From assembly GCF_000058485.1 (NCBI RefSeq), contig NC_008278.1, positions 310,001-374,000 on the forward strand: 64,000 bases of DNA, read 5' to 3'. Each line of letters starts with the position of its first letter. The stretch's first letter is position 1. Of the stretch, positions 1 to 8,409 are shown piece by piece. Source of the stretch: Frankia alni ACN14a (GTDB lineage Bacteria; Actinomycetota; Actinomycetes; Frankiales; Frankiaceae). The position numbers and the translations under genes were made by a program. A model generated the notes under the pieces. The model worked only from the letters and a program-made list of their open reading frames with translations, did not search any database and had not been told where the DNA came from.

Positions 1-1
1 G

Positions 2-37
2 CGAGGAACCTTCGCAGGAGTGATCGCGGCACTGTGA
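2..37 (+). CDS. Possible 3' end of an upstream gene (partial)
   Basis: The first 36 bases can be read as the last eleven codons of a gene that starts outside the window (reading RGTFAGVIAAL, then TGA). The reading is protein-like, and a hairpin begins two bases after the stop, which is where a terminator would sit. Eleven codons are too few to identify a family, and the other two frames cannot be excluded. Confidence 0.25.
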   Translation, partial: RGTFAGVIAAL

Positions 38-38
38 G

Positions 39-76
39 CCGGTGACGGGTGAGGAGTCACGCCTGCCTGTCACCGG
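39..76. terminator. Hairpin after the possible upstream stop codon
   Basis: CCGGTGAC at 39-46 pairs with GTCACCGG at 69-76. The stem can be extended inward with G-C and G-U pairs to about 12 bp. It follows the stop at 35-37 directly, so a terminator for the leftward neighbour is the simplest reading. There is no U-tract, as is usual for actinobacterial terminators. Confidence 0.4.
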
Positions 77-817
77 GGAGAGGACCCGCGCGTCTCGTCC
101 ACGCGGCGGGCGTCTCTTCCCTCGTGATCGGCACGCAGGCCGGTCACGGAAGTCGGCCCCGGACTGGTAGGCGCCCCCTCGCCACCGGTCCGGGGCCGCA
201 CTCGTGCCCAGACGAACGCCCGCACCCAGATCACGGCGGGGTGACGGCGGGACGGGCAGGGCGCGCCCCGGGGGTTCTCCGGAGCCCCTCCGGGTCTGGT
301 CCGGGTCTGCTCCGCGTGCACTCCGGGCCGTCCACTCCGCGCGGGCTTCGGGCTGACGCGCGGTGTACTCCGCGTCTGCACCGGCGGAATTCCGTGGAAT
401 AACCGAATCTGCACCGTTCAAAACCGGTATGCGCGGCGGCAGGGTAGGTGGTGCGGGAACCATTCCGGTTTCCGCTTTTCCCCTCCCTGACCCCGGGGGT
501 ATTCCTGTGCGCCACCGCCTTCTAAGCCGATCATGTGAACGGGCCCGGCGGGTACCGGCCATCGATCCCACCCCACCCGACGGGAACATACGTTCGATCC
601 CGGTCGTTGGGGATGAGGCGGGTGGGGCGTTGGTCGTCCTGCCCCGCTTCGCGTGTGCTGTGACGCCGGGTGGACGGGCTACCTCGTGGGACCGCGGTGA
701 CGGTCCGGGTCGGGCTCGGGGCGTGTCTCTGAGTGCCGTCCTGTTCCCGTCGACCCCCGTGCCTGCCGGTCGCGTGCGGCTGACGGGCGGGGTCCGCCTG
801 GAAGCGGTGTTCCCCTG
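77..817. other. Hairpin-rich region without a convincing gene
   Basis: No reading frame here looks like a real protein: the open frames are rich in Arg, Pro and Gly and match no family I know. A second strong hairpin lies at 155-197, with arms 155-168 and 184-197 (14 bp, one G-U pair) and a 15-base loop. Together with the hairpin at 39-76 it suggests non-coding or remnant DNA between the leftward gene and the DUF222 gene. Confidence 0.5.
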
Positions 818-1138
818 ATGCAAGGCCAACGTGACGGTGTGCACGGCTCCGACGGTGAGCCGAGGATCACCGGGGAGAGGTTCCTGCCGTTCGACGATGA
901 ACCGGACGGCGGCCCGGCCGACCCGGATGGCGCCGTGGCGGATGCGGTGTCGACGATGGTGCAGCCGGCAGGATCGCCGGTGCCCGCGGACGGGCGGGCG
1001 GGTGGGCTGCCCCCCGCGGATAGATCATCGATGGCGGATCATGTCGCGCGGCTGCTCGCGCGTGCGCCGCGTCTGACCGACCGACAGAAGATGGATCTTC
1101 GTCGGATGCTGGGTCCTCCGCCCCGGTGGGGAACATGA
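818..1138 (+). CDS. Small hypothetical protein, uncertain
   Basis: A 106-residue frame. Residues 1-75 are acidic and low in complexity. The last 30 residues form a plausible amphipathic helix-turn-helix segment (around MADHVARLLARAPRLTDRQK), resembling the C-terminal tails of small actinobacterial and phage-associated hypothetical proteins that end in an LTxxQ..LRxxL pattern. It lies antisense to the non-conserved tail of the DUF222/HNH gene and stops at 1138, almost exactly where that protein loses family resemblance (about 1140). That supports this frame being the real one for the shared segment. No clear ribosome binding site precedes the ATG. It could still be a chance frame in GC-rich DNA. 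Confidence 0.35.
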   Translation: MQGQRDGVHGSDGEPRITGERFLPFDDEPDGGPADPDGAVADAVSTMVQPAGSPVPADGRAGGLPPADRSSMADHVARLLARAPRLTDRQKMDLRRMLGPPPRWGT

Positions 1139-2369
1139 TCGAATGGTGGTGCCTCAACCGAAGTGTGAGGCGGTCGATGTCGGTGTCACCGCCCCGGGTC
1201 CATTCGGTGAGGTGGTGGATCTGCAGGAAGCGGGTGTGTCCGCAGCCGGGGTACTGGCAGTGGCCGTGGTCGCGGGCGTAGACGGCGTCACGCAGCCGCT
1301 GGCCGGGGTGACGCTGCCGCCGGCCCAGGTGCAGCGGGTTGTTGCCGTCGGGGTCGGTGACCAGGCCGCGCAGGAACCCGTCACAGCCCAGGCGTGCCAC
1401 GACCTGCCGGGACAGCCCGATCCCCCCGTCGACCTGCGCCCACGCCCCGATCCCGATCCGCGCCATCCCCACCGGCCCCGCGGCGCCACCATCTGCTGCC
1501 CTGGCCGGGGTGCTGTCCTCGCCGCCGCTGGCCGTGCCGTCGGGGCTGGCGGTGGTGTCGGGCAGGGTCGTGGTCAGGTGGACGGTCAGGGTGTGCTCGG
1601 GGGCCGTCAGCCCGGGTGCCTGCCGGTCGAGGAACCCGTCGGCCAACGCGACGAGCGCCTCGGCGTCCCGCCTACGATCCCGCGCCCGGACCACACTCTC
1701 CCCGTCCGCGGGCACCTCACCGGCCTCGGCATCACCGGGGGAGTCGAGGGGGGTGGTGGTGTCGAGGCCGGCCCGGGCCGCGTCCAACGCCGCGATCAGC
1801 CGGGCACCGTCGTCCGGGGAAAGCACCGCGCTCACCCGCAGCATCCCGTCGTCGTCGTACTGCCACCCCAGCCGCGGCGCCGACCGGCGGGTCTTCTCCT
1901 GCCCGCGGGCCTGCCGGGCGCAACGCACCAGCCGCTCGATCTGCCCGGCGGTGCAGAACCGGGCATGGGTCAACCACGCCTGCTCGGAATGCTCGTCGGC
2001 AATCCGGGTCACCGCCCGGACCTTCGCATACGACAGGGTGCCCGCGGCGAACGCGGCCCGGATCGCCGGCAGACGCTCCAACGCATGCCCGGTCGCCACC
2101 TGCTCCCGCGCGGTGCGCAGACCGATCCCGCACCGCCACGACAACCAGTGCGCACACGACCCCAGCCCCATCCCCGACCAGCCCTGGCGCCGATCGAACG
2201 CCGCCACCGCCAGCAGCCAGGCACACGTCGCCGCCGCGATCCGCCCCGCCCACCGGCAGATCACCTCCTCCACCTCCCCCAACGACGCCGACTCCACATC
2301 CACCCCCAGCGCCGAGGAGGCGGCAGGATCGGCGGAAACGGGGAACACAGGAACAGCCATCATGATCAC
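867..2369 (-). CDS. DUF222/HNH endonuclease (REP13E12-type), 3' end altered
   Basis: The N-terminal 300 residues show the typical DUF222 pattern (alpha-helical, with RQGWSGMGLGSCAHWLSWRC followed by helices running to RLVRCARQARG). An HNH nuclease domain follows: CQYPGC, then IHHLTEWTRGGDTD, then RHHHS. Family members normally have a Cys just before the last His cluster and 40-60 further residues ending in a GW-containing strand. Here the Cys is replaced (TLRLRHHHS), and the last 92 residues are Arg/Pro/Ala-rich and unrelated. The gene therefore looks truncated and fused to foreign sequence at about position 1140. DUF222 proteins are multicopy, repeat-like genes in actinobacteria (REP13E12 in mycobacteria); a nuclease role is inferred. 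GTG 2369 is used as the start, with ATG 2363 or 2360 possible. Confidence 0.75.
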   Translation of the reverse strand: MIMMAVPVFPVSADPAASSALGVDVESASLGEVEEVICRWAGRIAAATCAWLLAVAAFDRRQGWSGMGLGSCAHWLSWRCGIGLRTAREQVATGHALERLPAIRAAFAAGTLSYAKVRAVTRIADEHSEQAWLTHARFCTAGQIERLVRCARQARGQEKTRRSAPRLGWQYDDDGMLRVSAVLSPDDGARLIAALDAARAGLDTTTPLDSPGDAEAGEVPADGESVVRARDRRRDAEALVALADGFLDRQAPGLTAPEHTLTVHLTTTLPDTTASPDGTASGGEDSTPARAADGGAAGPVGMARIGIGAWAQVDGGIGLSRQVVARLGCDGFLRGLVTDPDGNNPLHLGRRQRHPGQRLRDAVYARDHGHCQYPGCGHTRFLQIHHLTEWTRGGDTDIDRLTLRLRHHHSIMFPTGAEDPASDEDPSSVGRSDAAHARAAARHDPPSMIYPRGAAHPPARPRAPAILPAAPSSTPHPPRRHPGRPGRRPVHRRTAGTSPR

Positions 2370-2839
2370 CGGGCCAGGGGTGTCGTCGAACAGGACTCGA
2401 ACATCGTCCCACCCCCCACCGACAAAAACCCACCAAGATCAACCAGGCGGCAACGCCCACACACCGCCGCGACCGACCCGCACCCCCGGCCGCGACGCCG
2501 AACCTGGGGCCTATAGCCGCCATCGCGCCATCGCGGCATCGCGGCATCGCGCCATCGCGGCATCGGATCATGGAATGCTACGGAAGCCGAACCGGCCGGC
2601 AGCGGACCCGGAAACGGTGCCCGGCAGCCACCCAGGCGACTACGCCGGCACCCCAAAGACGATCTTGGTGTTCCGCGGAACCGGCACCGACCCGAGCTCC
2701 CGGCCGGAATGTGCATCCTGGGCGGGAGCCGTTGGCCGGATCGATGATCACGATTGTTCGTGGAGGGACCGAGGACCAGACGGCGCCAGGTGGCGGTGAT
2801 CGGTCGCGTCGGCTGGGTCAGTTGGTCGCGCCGACTGGG
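2370..2839. other. Intergenic region between the DUF222 gene and thrS
   Basis: 470 bases without a supported gene. It is the upstream side of the DUF222 gene and the downstream side of thrS. It contains an 8-bp tandem repeat (2521-2568) and most of a 22-bp repeat that runs into the end of thrS. I see no clear promoter or strong terminator hairpin. Confidence 0.5.
2521..2568. repeat. 8-bp tandem repeat, about six copies
   Basis: Six consecutive units of CATCGCGG or CATCGCGC; the last unit diverges to CATCGGAT. It lies in non-coding DNA upstream of the DUF222 gene. Confidence 0.85.
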
Positions 2840-2857
2840 TCAGTCGGTCGCGTCGAC
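2801..2857. repeat. 22-bp tandem repeat spanning the thrS stop codon
   Basis: Two complete units (2801-2822 and 2823-2844) and one partial unit (from 2845) share the core GGTCGCG..GACTGGGTCAGT. The thrS stop (TCA on this strand, 2840-2842) lies inside the second unit, so the duplication includes the stop codon. It belongs to a set of similar repeats in this window. Confidence 0.75.
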
Positions 2858-4888
2858 CTCGGTGGGTGTCGCGTCCGAGCCCGCGCGCAGGTGGCCGGCG
2901 CCCTCGAGGCTTCTGGTGTCGATCAGCTCGCGGACCCGGCGGACGAAGTCGGCCAGCGGCATGGACGTCTCCTGACCGGACCGGTCCCGCACGGAGACGC
3001 TGCCCTCCTCGACCTCGCGCCGACCGACGACGACGATCAGCGGGATCTTGCGGGTGACCGCGGTGCGTACCCGGGCCGGGAGCCGGCCGTCGCTGGCGTC
3101 GACGTCGACGCGCACGTCCGCGTCGAGCAGCGCCTGACTCACCGTCTCGGCGTACTCGTCGAGCTCCGGCATGATCGGGATGACCCGGACCTGCTCCGGG
3201 GCCAGCCAGACGGGGAAGGCGCCGCCGAAGTGCTCGGTGAGGAACGCGACGAACCGCTCGTGCGAACCCAGCGGCGCCCGGTGGATGACGACGACCTGCT
3301 TGTCGGTCCCGTCGGCGTCGTGGTACTTCAGGTCGAAGCGCTGCGGGGTGTAGAGGTCGACCTGGTTCGTCGAGGCGGCGAACTCCTTGCCGGTCACCGA
3401 GCGGATGATGAAGTCGACCTTCGGGCCGTAGTGCGCCGCGCCGCCGAGTTCCTCGACGTACGGGATGCCGGACTCGTCCATCGCCTCGCGGGTGATCCGT
3501 TCGGCGTCCTCCCACATCTGCGCGTCGTCGTGGTACTTCGTCGTGTTCGCCGGGTCGCGCAGGGCGAGAACCATGTAGAAGTCGGTGATCCCGAGCGCCC
3601 GGTAGTACTCGTCGTGCATCCGCATGACCTCGAGGAACTGCTCCTTGGCCTGCTCGCGGGTGCAGTAGATGTGGGCGTCGTTCTGGGTGAAGCCGCGGGC
3701 CCGCATCAGGCCGTGCAACTGGCCGCTGCGCTCGAACCGGTACACGGTCCCGTACTCGGCGATCTTGTAGGGGAGCTCGCGATAGCTCTTCGGCCGGGCC
3801 TTGTACACCATGTGGTGGTGCGGGCAGTTCATCGGCTTGAGGTAGTAGTTCTCGCCCTCGATCTGGATCGGGGCGTAGAGGTCCTCGGCGTAGTACGGCA
3901 GATGCCCGGACAGGAAGTAGAGGTCCTCCTGGGTGATGTGGGGCGTGACGACCCGGCGGTAGCCGAGGCGCCGCTCGGTCTGGCGGGCCCAGCCCTCCAG
4001 TTCGTCGCGGATGATCGTCCCGTTGGGCAGCCACAGGGGCAGCCCCTTGCCGATCTCCGGGCTGAACGCGAACAGGTCGAGATCCTCGCCGATGCGGCGG
4101 TGGTCCCGCTTGGCGGCCTCCGCCAGCGCGGTCAGATACTCCTTGAGCGCCGGACGGGTCGGCCACGCGGTCCCGTAGATCCGCTGCAGCTGGGGGTTCT
4201 TCTCGTCGCCGCGCCAGTAGGCGGCCGAGTTGCGCAGCAGCGCGAACGCGGGGATCAGATGGGTGGACGGCAGGTGCGGGCCGCGACACAGGTCGGTCCA
4301 GACGACCTCCCCGCTGCGGGGATCGACGTTGTCGTACATCGTCAGCTCGCCGCTGCCGACCTCGGTGGCGGCCGCGCCCGAGGCCTCCCCCTTGATGTCG
4401 ACGAGCTCCAGCTTGAAGGGCTCGGCGGCGAGCTCCTCGCGGGCCGCCTCCCGCGAGGTCAGCACGCGGCGGCGGAACCGCTGGCCCTGCTTGACGATCT
4501 CCCGCATCCGGGCCTGGATGCGTTCGAGGTCCTCGGCCTGGAACGGTTTGGGCACGTCGAAGTCGTAGTAGAAGCCGTTCTCGATCGGCGGCCCGATGCC
4601 GAGCCGGGCCTCGTCGAAGAGGTCCTGCACCGCCTGGGCCATCACGTGCGCCGTCGAGTGCCGCAGCACCGCGAGGCCGTCCGGACTCGACATCGGCACC
4701 GCCGTCACCTCGGTGTCCACAGCCGGCACGGCGGTGAGGTCGCGCAGCGTGCCGGCGGCGTCGCGGACGACCACGATCGCGTTCGGACCCGACATCGTCA
4801 GGCCGGCGGCCTTCACCGCCTCCGCAAAGCTGCTACCGGCTGGAGCGGACACCCGCTCCTCGGGCACCGCGGGCATACGTGCCGACAT
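2840..4888 (-). CDS. thrS: Threonine--tRNA ligase
   Basis: Charges tRNA(Thr) with threonine in the cytoplasm. The 682-residue protein has the usual layout: an N-terminal TGS-like domain (about 15-70), an editing (SAD) domain beginning with HSTAH at 77-81, the class II catalytic core, and a C-terminal anticodon-binding domain (from about 570). The catalytic zinc ligands expected from the E. coli enzyme are visible: Cys355 in MNCPHHH, His406 in NDAHIYC, and His536 in VIHRAPLG. ATG 4888 is preceded by GAGAGG on the minus strand. Length and motifs are complete. It stands alone, with a long upstream region (about 980 bases) that may hold its promoter. Confidence 0.97.
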   Translation of the reverse strand: MSARMPAVPEERVSAPAGSSFAEAVKAAGLTMSGPNAIVVVRDAAGTLRDLTAVPAVDTEVTAVPMSSPDGLAVLRHSTAHVMAQAVQDLFDEARLGIGPPIENGFYYDFDVPKPFQAEDLERIQARMREIVKQGQRFRRRVLTSREAAREELAAEPFKLELVDIKGEASGAAATEVGSGELTMYDNVDPRSGEVVWTDLCRGPHLPSTHLIPAFALLRNSAAYWRGDEKNPQLQRIYGTAWPTRPALKEYLTALAEAAKRDHRRIGEDLDLFAFSPEIGKGLPLWLPNGTIIRDELEGWARQTERRLGYRRVVTPHITQEDLYFLSGHLPYYAEDLYAPIQIEGENYYLKPMNCPHHHMVYKARPKSYRELPYKIAEYGTVYRFERSGQLHGLMRARGFTQNDAHIYCTREQAKEQFLEVMRMHDEYYRALGITDFYMVLALRDPANTTKYHDDAQMWEDAERITREAMDESGIPYVEELGGAAHYGPKVDFIIRSVTGKEFAASTNQVDLYTPQRFDLKYHDADGTDKQVVVIHRAPLGSHERFVAFLTEHFGGAFPVWLAPEQVRVIPIMPELDEYAETVSQALLDADVRVDVDASDGRLPARVRTAVTRKIPLIVVVGRREVEEGSVSVRDRSGQETSMPLADFVRRVRELIDTRSLEGAGHLRAGSDATPTEVDATD

Positions 4889-5869
4889 GGCCGCCTCTCA
4901 AGATCCTTGATGCTCTGCCTTCCTCCGATTGATCGTAGTCGCCCGCGCCGGGTGCACCGACGCACCCGCCCGGGCGTCCGATGTTCCTTCGGGGGGCCTC
5001 GTTCGGGGCGCTCTTCACCGAATTGCCCGCCCCGCGGCCCGAAGGCAGCGGCCCGAAGCCGGTGGTTCGAAGCCGGTGGTCCGAAACCGGTGGCTCGCCC
5101 CGGGCGGCAGCGTGTCATTCCGATCGGCGCCTGGGCGCCCCCGGCGTCCGGGTGGAGCAATGACCGGGCGGGGCCGACCCCCGCAACGGAGCGATATTCC
5201 CGTTCGGGGGTGGAGCCGCCGGAAATCCTCTCGGGCGAATCCGGATATCGGGCGCCTAATAGACCGTGGACTGAAGATCTAATCCGTCGTAATCCCGGCC
5301 GAGTCGTCCGGCCGGCGGCGGCGCCGGCCGGAAATGTGCCCGTCGGGGCGACTTCGCCGTGCGGGCTGCGCCGGGACCGGGCAGGCCGGACTCCGCGGGC
5401 GCCCGAACGGACAGCCCACCGCCATGGGACGGGTGCGCTGCCCGGCGGACCGCACCCGCCTCGGCGCCGGCGCCTGGGCCGCGCCGCGGATCCGGCGAGG
5501 GGCGCGCGCTGACCATGGCATCCGCATGCCGGCGCCCGCCTGCTCGCGCGCCGGGTGCCGCGGCGGCGAATGTGCTCGCATTGGTCCGCGGTCACGAAGT
5601 GCTACGTATGGCGATCTCAAATCTTTGTCGCGGCGCAGGTCACCGCTTTTCCTATAGGCGTGGGCGGGACCGTGTCGCTGCGCTGCGTAAACATTTGCGG
5701 GACGTCGTGGATGCACCAGGGTTGCCGGCCCGAGGCGGTGGTGATCGGCGTGAAACATCCGGCTGGATGCGAGGACTACCCGTTCAGGTCAGAAGCCCTT
5801 GTCCGGTGCGACTCCGTGATTTACCCTCGTTGGGCGGCTGCTTTTGCACAGCCTATGCTTGGAGGGCTC
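4889..5869. other. Long intergenic region between thrS and the radical SAM cluster
   Basis: 981 bases holding the divergent upstream regions of thrS (minus) and the radical SAM operon (plus). The stretches at about 5245-5300 and 5590-5660 are less GC-rich than their surroundings and are the likeliest promoter locations, but I could not fit a convincing -35/-10 pair. I looked for a short peptide gene (RiPP precursor) before the radical SAM gene and found none with a ribosome binding site. A 14-bp repeat lies at 5054-5095. Confidence 0.5.
5054..5095. repeat. 14-bp tandem repeat, three copies
   Basis: Three adjacent units of CGAAGCCGGTGGTT, with 1-2 changes each, in the region upstream of thrS. 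No function is apparent. Confidence 0.75.
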
Positions 5870-7237
5870 ATGGCTGAACTCCGCCCGCTTCCTCTCTTTG
5901 CCGGCCCATTCACCACGCTCGACGGCCGGTACTCCGCCTTCGCGGACGGAAAGGTCCTACGTGTGGGCCTGAAGATGAACACCCCGCCGACCTGCAACTG
6001 GAAATGCCCCTATTGTTATGCGGGCGATCCGGAACTGCACGGACGCCCCCGTCAACCCACCGTCATGACGGCGAACGAGTCGGGATCGGTGCCCCTGCAC
6101 CGCGACCCGGCCTGGGAACGGCGGATGGAGGGCTGGCTCGAGCAGGCGATCGCGCTCGGGCTGCAGGCGGTGACGGTGAACGGCACGTTCGAACCGCTGG
6201 CCGCGCCGGACTGGCAGGACACGATCTCCTTCCTGCAACGGCGGGGCATCGCGGTCACGCTCGTCACCAACGGGGGGCTGCTCACGCCGGAGTCGATCGA
6301 CTGGATCGTCGCCAGCGGCGTCAACCTGCTGACGAAGCTGAACGTGCCGGTCGTGGGGCCCGACGATCCCCGCCGCGCGCGGCTGGCCGAGGTGCAGAAG
6401 TACCTGTCCGGTCTGCCGCGGGACGCCGAGACCGTCTACGCCCGGCAGATCGCACTGATCGAGCGTCTCGAGGTCGCCGGCCTGACGGTGACGGACGAGC
6501 CCGGCCGCACCAGGCTCGGCGTCGAGTCGGTCATCGCCCGCGACAACCTGGAGTTCCTCCCGGAGCTGGTGGCCCAGCTGCGCGAGCGGAACATCTACTC
6601 GCACATCGAGCTCAGCAAGCTGCAGGGCTTCGCCCGGACCAACCCGCACCTGGTGATCCGCCGGGCCGAAATCGAGGAGCTGTTCGAGACCGTCCGCCGC
6701 CAGGACGCCGCGATGGGCTACGAGCCGTACCAGGCCAAGCCGCCCTGCCTGGCGGGCGCCTGCTACGAGAACCTGTACCGCCTCGACCTGCACGCCGACG
6801 GTGCCGTCAGGCCCTGCCCGGGGATCGAGACGACGATCGGTGACCTCAACCGGCAGCCGCTGGCCGAGGTGCTCGGCAGCCCCGCGCTCGCCGTCATCCG
6901 CAACCTCGACGACCACATCCAGGGCGACTGCCGGGACTGCGACCTGCTCGCCACCCGGCAGTGCTACGGCGGCTGCCGGGGCACCGCCTACCAGGCGATG
7001 GCGAACTCGGGACGCGGCGAGTACGAACGCTGGACCGCGTCCGATCCGTCCTGCTGGCGGGTGCACCGCGTGCTCGACGACGGCACACTCGCGCAGGATG
7101 TCCTCGACCGAGCGCTGACCACCGACGAGATCGCGCGGCTGCGCCTGCCCGACCTGGTCGAGGCCGGTGCGGCCGGTGCGGCCGGCGCGATCGGTGCGAT
7201 CGGTGCGGCCGGCGCCACCGGCGAGGGGGCGCGGTGA
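5870..7237 (+). CDS. Radical SAM/SPASM-domain protein
   Basis: A 455-residue radical SAM enzyme. The [4Fe-4S]/SAM site is CNWKCPYC (Cys42, Cys46, Cys49). The C-terminal third has a Cys-rich SPASM-type region running from CLAGAC (Cys293 onward) through RPCPG to CRDCDLL and CYGGCRG, expected to bind auxiliary clusters. Such enzymes modify peptides or small molecules by radical chemistry; the substrate cannot be told from sequence. The start is ATG 5870 with GGAGG at 5861-5865, although the frame is open further upstream. The last 25 residues are a Gly-Ala-Ile repeat encoded by a short tandem repeat, probably not part of the fold. The stop overlaps the next start (GTGA), making it the first gene of a coupled four-gene operon. 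Confidence 0.9.
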   Translation: MAELRPLPLFAGPFTTLDGRYSAFADGKVLRVGLKMNTPPTCNWKCPYCYAGDPELHGRPRQPTVMTANESGSVPLHRDPAWERRMEGWLEQAIALGLQAVTVNGTFEPLAAPDWQDTISFLQRRGIAVTLVTNGGLLTPESIDWIVASGVNLLTKLNVPVVGPDDPRRARLAEVQKYLSGLPRDAETVYARQIALIERLEVAGLTVTDEPGRTRLGVESVIARDNLEFLPELVAQLRERNIYSHIELSKLQGFARTNPHLVIRRAEIEELFETVRRQDAAMGYEPYQAKPPCLAGACYENLYRLDLHADGAVRPCPGIETTIGDLNRQPLAEVLGSPALAVIRNLDDHIQGDCRDCDLLATRQCYGGCRGTAYQAMANSGRGEYERWTASDPSCWRVHRVLDDGTLAQDVLDRALTTDEIARLRLPDLVEAGAAGAAGAIGAIGAAGATGEGAR

Positions 7238-8409
7238 ACCGGCCGCTGATCTCCGCCGACTCGCACCTCTGCGAGCCGCCCGAGCTGTGGACATCCCGGC
7301 TGCCGCGGCGCTACCAGGAGCGAGCGCCCCGGGTGGTGAACCTCGACGGGCGGCCGGGGGAGTACTTCGTCTGCGAGGACATCCAACCGCGCAGCGTGTA
7401 CGCGGCCAGCGCCGCCGGCGTGCCGTCCGAGGAGCTCCCCCGCCGGGCGGCCCAGGGCTTCGCCGCCGCCCCACCCTCGGTGTGGGATCCGCGGGCGCGG
7501 CTCGCCGAGCAGGACGTCGACGGCGTTGCCGCGGAGGTGCTGTTCCCCACCTTCGCGGACCTGGTCTTCGGCTGCCGCGACGCCGAGTTTCGCCGCGCCT
7601 GCCTGCGCGCCTACAACGACTTCGTCGCCGAGTACTGCGCCGCCGACCCGAACCGGCTCGTCGGCACCGCCCTGGTGGACGACGCCGACCCCGGGCTCGC
7701 GGCGGCGGAGGTCACCCGGGCGGCGGGTCTGGGCCTGCGCGGCGTCGTGTTACGCGCCGACCCGGAGCGGTCCTACGCGGACGCCTCCTTCGACCCGGTG
7801 TGGGAGACCGCCGTCGGCCTCGACCTGCCGGTGGTCATCCACCGGGGCGCCGTCCGCCGCGACATCACGATCGACGTCCACGGCGCGCTGCTCGACTACG
7901 TCATGATCCCGTCCCAGGCCCAGCGCGCGCTCACCGCGCTCGTCTTCGGCGGTGTCTGGGAGCGGTATCCGGCACTGCGGCTGGTCCTCTGCGAGTTCGA
8001 CCTGCTGTGGATGCCGCATTTCCTGCAGCGGCTGGAGCACGCCGACCACCGGTTCGGACGATCCTTCGGCGTCGACCTGTCCCGGCCGGCCCGCGACCAG
8101 GTGACCGACGGCGTCTGGGTCACGTTCCAGCACGAGACCGACGAGGTGACCCGGATCCTGCCGAGCTGGTCGCGTGAGCGGCTGATGTGGGCCTCGGACT
8201 ACCCGCACGCGGACTCCACCTGGCCGCACTCGGTGGGCAAGGTCGCCGAGCTGCGTGCGGCGGTCGGGCCCGACACCACCACGCTGTTCACGCACGACAC
8301 GGTGTCCCGGCTGTTCGGGCTGCGCCTGCCGGCGACCGCCCCGACCGGCCCAACCGCTCCGACCGGCCCGATCGCTCCGGTCGCGTCACTCGAGGCGGCG
8401 CGTCCATGA
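7234..8409 (+). CDS. Amidohydrolase (ACMSD/decarboxylase-like TIM barrel)
   Basis: A 391-residue amidohydrolase-2 family protein. Features are ISADSHLCEP at the N-terminus (normally a metal-binding HxH; here the second ligand position is Glu), VVIHRGA, LCEFDLLWMPHFLQR, and WASDYPHADSTWPHS near the C-terminus, which carries the catalytic Asp. Relatives act as metal-dependent decarboxylases or hydrolases on aromatic or small carboxylic substrates; which of these applies is unknown. The GTG start at 7234 overlaps the previous stop by 4 bp, and its own stop overlaps the dioxygenase start (ATGA), so translation is coupled. The final 25 residues are a Thr/Ala/Pro/Gly repeat encoded by near-perfect tandem copies, a low-complexity tail like that of the preceding gene. 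Confidence 0.88.
   Translation: MNRPLISADSHLCEPPELWTSRLPRRYQERAPRVVNLDGRPGEYFVCEDIQPRSVYAASAAGVPSEELPRRAAQGFAAAPPSVWDPRARLAEQDVDGVAAEVLFPTFADLVFGCRDAEFRRACLRAYNDFVAEYCAADPNRLVGTALVDDADPGLAAAEVTRAAGLGLRGVVLRADPERSYADASFDPVWETAVGLDLPVVIHRGAVRRDITIDVHGALLDYVMIPSQAQRALTALVFGGVWERYPALRLVLCEFDLLWMPHFLQRLEHADHRFGRSFGVDLSRPARDQVTDGVWVTFQHETDEVTRILPSWSRERLMWASDYPHADSTWPHSVGKVAELRAAVGPDTTTLFTHDTVSRLFGLRLPATAPTGPTAPTGPIAPVASLEAARP

Noticed and set aside
2570-5512. Very long open frame on the plus strand (980 codons)
   Set aside because: It is the antisense of thrS and its product is Arg/Pro/Val-rich with no family motifs, as expected in high-GC DNA.
5830-5859. TTGGGC and TATGCT as a promoter for the radical SAM operon
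   Set aside because: The spacing is acceptable, but the transcript would begin at about 5866, after the GGAGG ribosome binding site that fits ATG 5870.
5555-5869. Extended N-terminus or leader peptide for the radical SAM protein
   Set aside because: The frame is open, but the residues do not resemble a RiPP precursor or a family N-terminus, and a good ribosome binding site lies at 5861-5865.
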